DNA of 64,000 nt, from the NCBI GenBank assembly GCA_050633525.1, contig JBOEGR010000022.1:1-64000 (forward strand). Direction: 5' to 3'. The notes under the pieces are model-generated. The model was not told the origin of the DNA. It ran no database searches and was given only the letters and a program-made list of their open reading frames with translations. This DNA comes from CANLBN01 sp050633525. GTDB taxonomy: Bacteria > Pseudomonadota > Gammaproteobacteria > Pseudomonadales > Cellvibrionaceae. Every line of letters begins with the position of its first letter. Within the stretch, counting starts at the first letter, position 1. Shown one piece after another: positions 63,667 to 64,000 of this stretch. The position numbers and the translations under genes were made by a program.

Positions 63667-64000
63667 ATGGCTGATTTAGACGCTTTTGAATTTGAAACCA
63701 ATGATCGCCCCGCCGCCAGTATTATTTGGCTGCATGGACTCGGCTCCAACGGCCATGATTTCGAACCGATTATTCCTGAACTAAATTTACCATCCCATCT
63801 AGGTATTCGCTTTATTTTTCCACACGCGCCTAAACGAGTCGTGACGATTAACGGTGGTTTAAGAATGCCTGCTTGGTACGATATTTACGCTCACGATATA
63901 GATCGTAAAGTCGATACAAAACAATTAGCAGCATCAGCAAATGATGTAGCAAAATTTGTCGATCGGGAAATTGAAAATGGCATTCCGAGTGAACGAATTA
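63667..64000 (+). CDS. Carboxylesterase, C-terminus outside window
   Basis: Alpha/beta hydrolase of the phospholipase/carboxylesterase (EstB-like) family. Starting MADLDAFEFETNDRPAASII, it shows the oxyanion motif WLHGLGSNGHDFEPI, RFIFPHAPKRVVTINGG and RMPAWYDIYAHDI. About 111 residues are seen, and the GFSQGG nucleophile elbow lies beyond the window. The ATG at 63667 is preceded by a weak ribosome site. Confidence 0.88.
   Translation, partial: MADLDAFEFETNDRPAASIIWLHGLGSNGHDFEPIIPELNLPSHLGIRFIFPHAPKRVVTINGGLRMPAWYDIYAHDIDRKVDTKQLAASANDVAKFVDREIENGIPSERI

Noticed and set aside
1..64000. CRISPR array, prophage, tRNA or rRNA genes
   Set aside because: No regularly spaced repeats, phage structural genes, CCA-ending cloverleafs or rRNA motifs were seen on either strand by eye; a tRNA scan would settle it.

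Overview
The window looks like chromosome of a marine-type gammaproteobacterium of fairly low GC content. It holds the Pseudomonas-like blocks xerD / dsbC-hom-thrC and rplS-trmD-rimM-rpsP / ffh, a tamAB pair, etfBA, an assimilatory nitrate system, many c-di-GMP proteins and dispersed multi-hairpin repeats. This fits an Oceanospirillales/Cellvibrionales-like lineage, but I cannot fix the genus. No rRNA, tRNA or CRISPR array was found. Two ambiguous bases (nn, 4432-4433) lie inside one of the hairpin repeats.

Layout. 1-4214: thrC (cut by the window edge), hom and dsbC, with xerD divergent. 4292-6657: hairpin element, terminator and the ribosomal/tRNA-modification operon rpsP-rimM-trmD-rplS. 6883-11023: a four-gene TelA / membrane coiled-coil / VWA-lipoprotein / mini-VWA-like operon. 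11119-20818: EAL protein, ffh, then tamA-tamB. 20983-28588: etfBA, a lysozyme-like gene, a GGDEF-EAL protein, and ilvA preceded by what reads as a complete translational attenuator with an isoleucine-rich leader peptide, then a membrane protein and pdxH. 28766-36434: mobA-tesB, a LysR regulator divergent from a small oxidative cluster (CmcJ-like oxygenase, 2OG-Fe(II) oxygenase, SDR, crotonase), and a thiolase. 36599-52327: nitrate assimilation (ABC transporter, FNR-type regulator, nirBD, nasA, moaA), with three GG-N10-GC sigma-54 promoters and NtrC-type enhancer sites. This region also carries uspA, a PNPOx-like flavoprotein, a DUF2971 protein and a diguanylate cyclase. 52525-56241: cupin, AI-2E-family permease, prfC and a second inverted-repeat element. 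56545-60272: accessory island with an orphan T6SS hcp and four tightly coupled unknown genes, convergent with a two-gene CBASS anti-phage operon (Cap15-like effector plus CD-NTase). 61122-64000: chemoreceptor, small membrane protein and a carboxylesterase cut by the window end.

How it fits together. The transporter brings in nitrate, NasA reduces it to nitrite and NirBD reduces nitrite to ammonium. MoaA and MobA supply the molybdenum cofactor. The sigma-54/NtrC signals indicate nitrogen-limitation control of all three transcription units. The best candidates for undescribed biology are the hcp-linked toxin/immunity-like operon at 56545-58548 and the ilvA attenuator at 27230-27372. The two-oxygenase cluster at 31482-35056 and the TelA/VWA operon come next.
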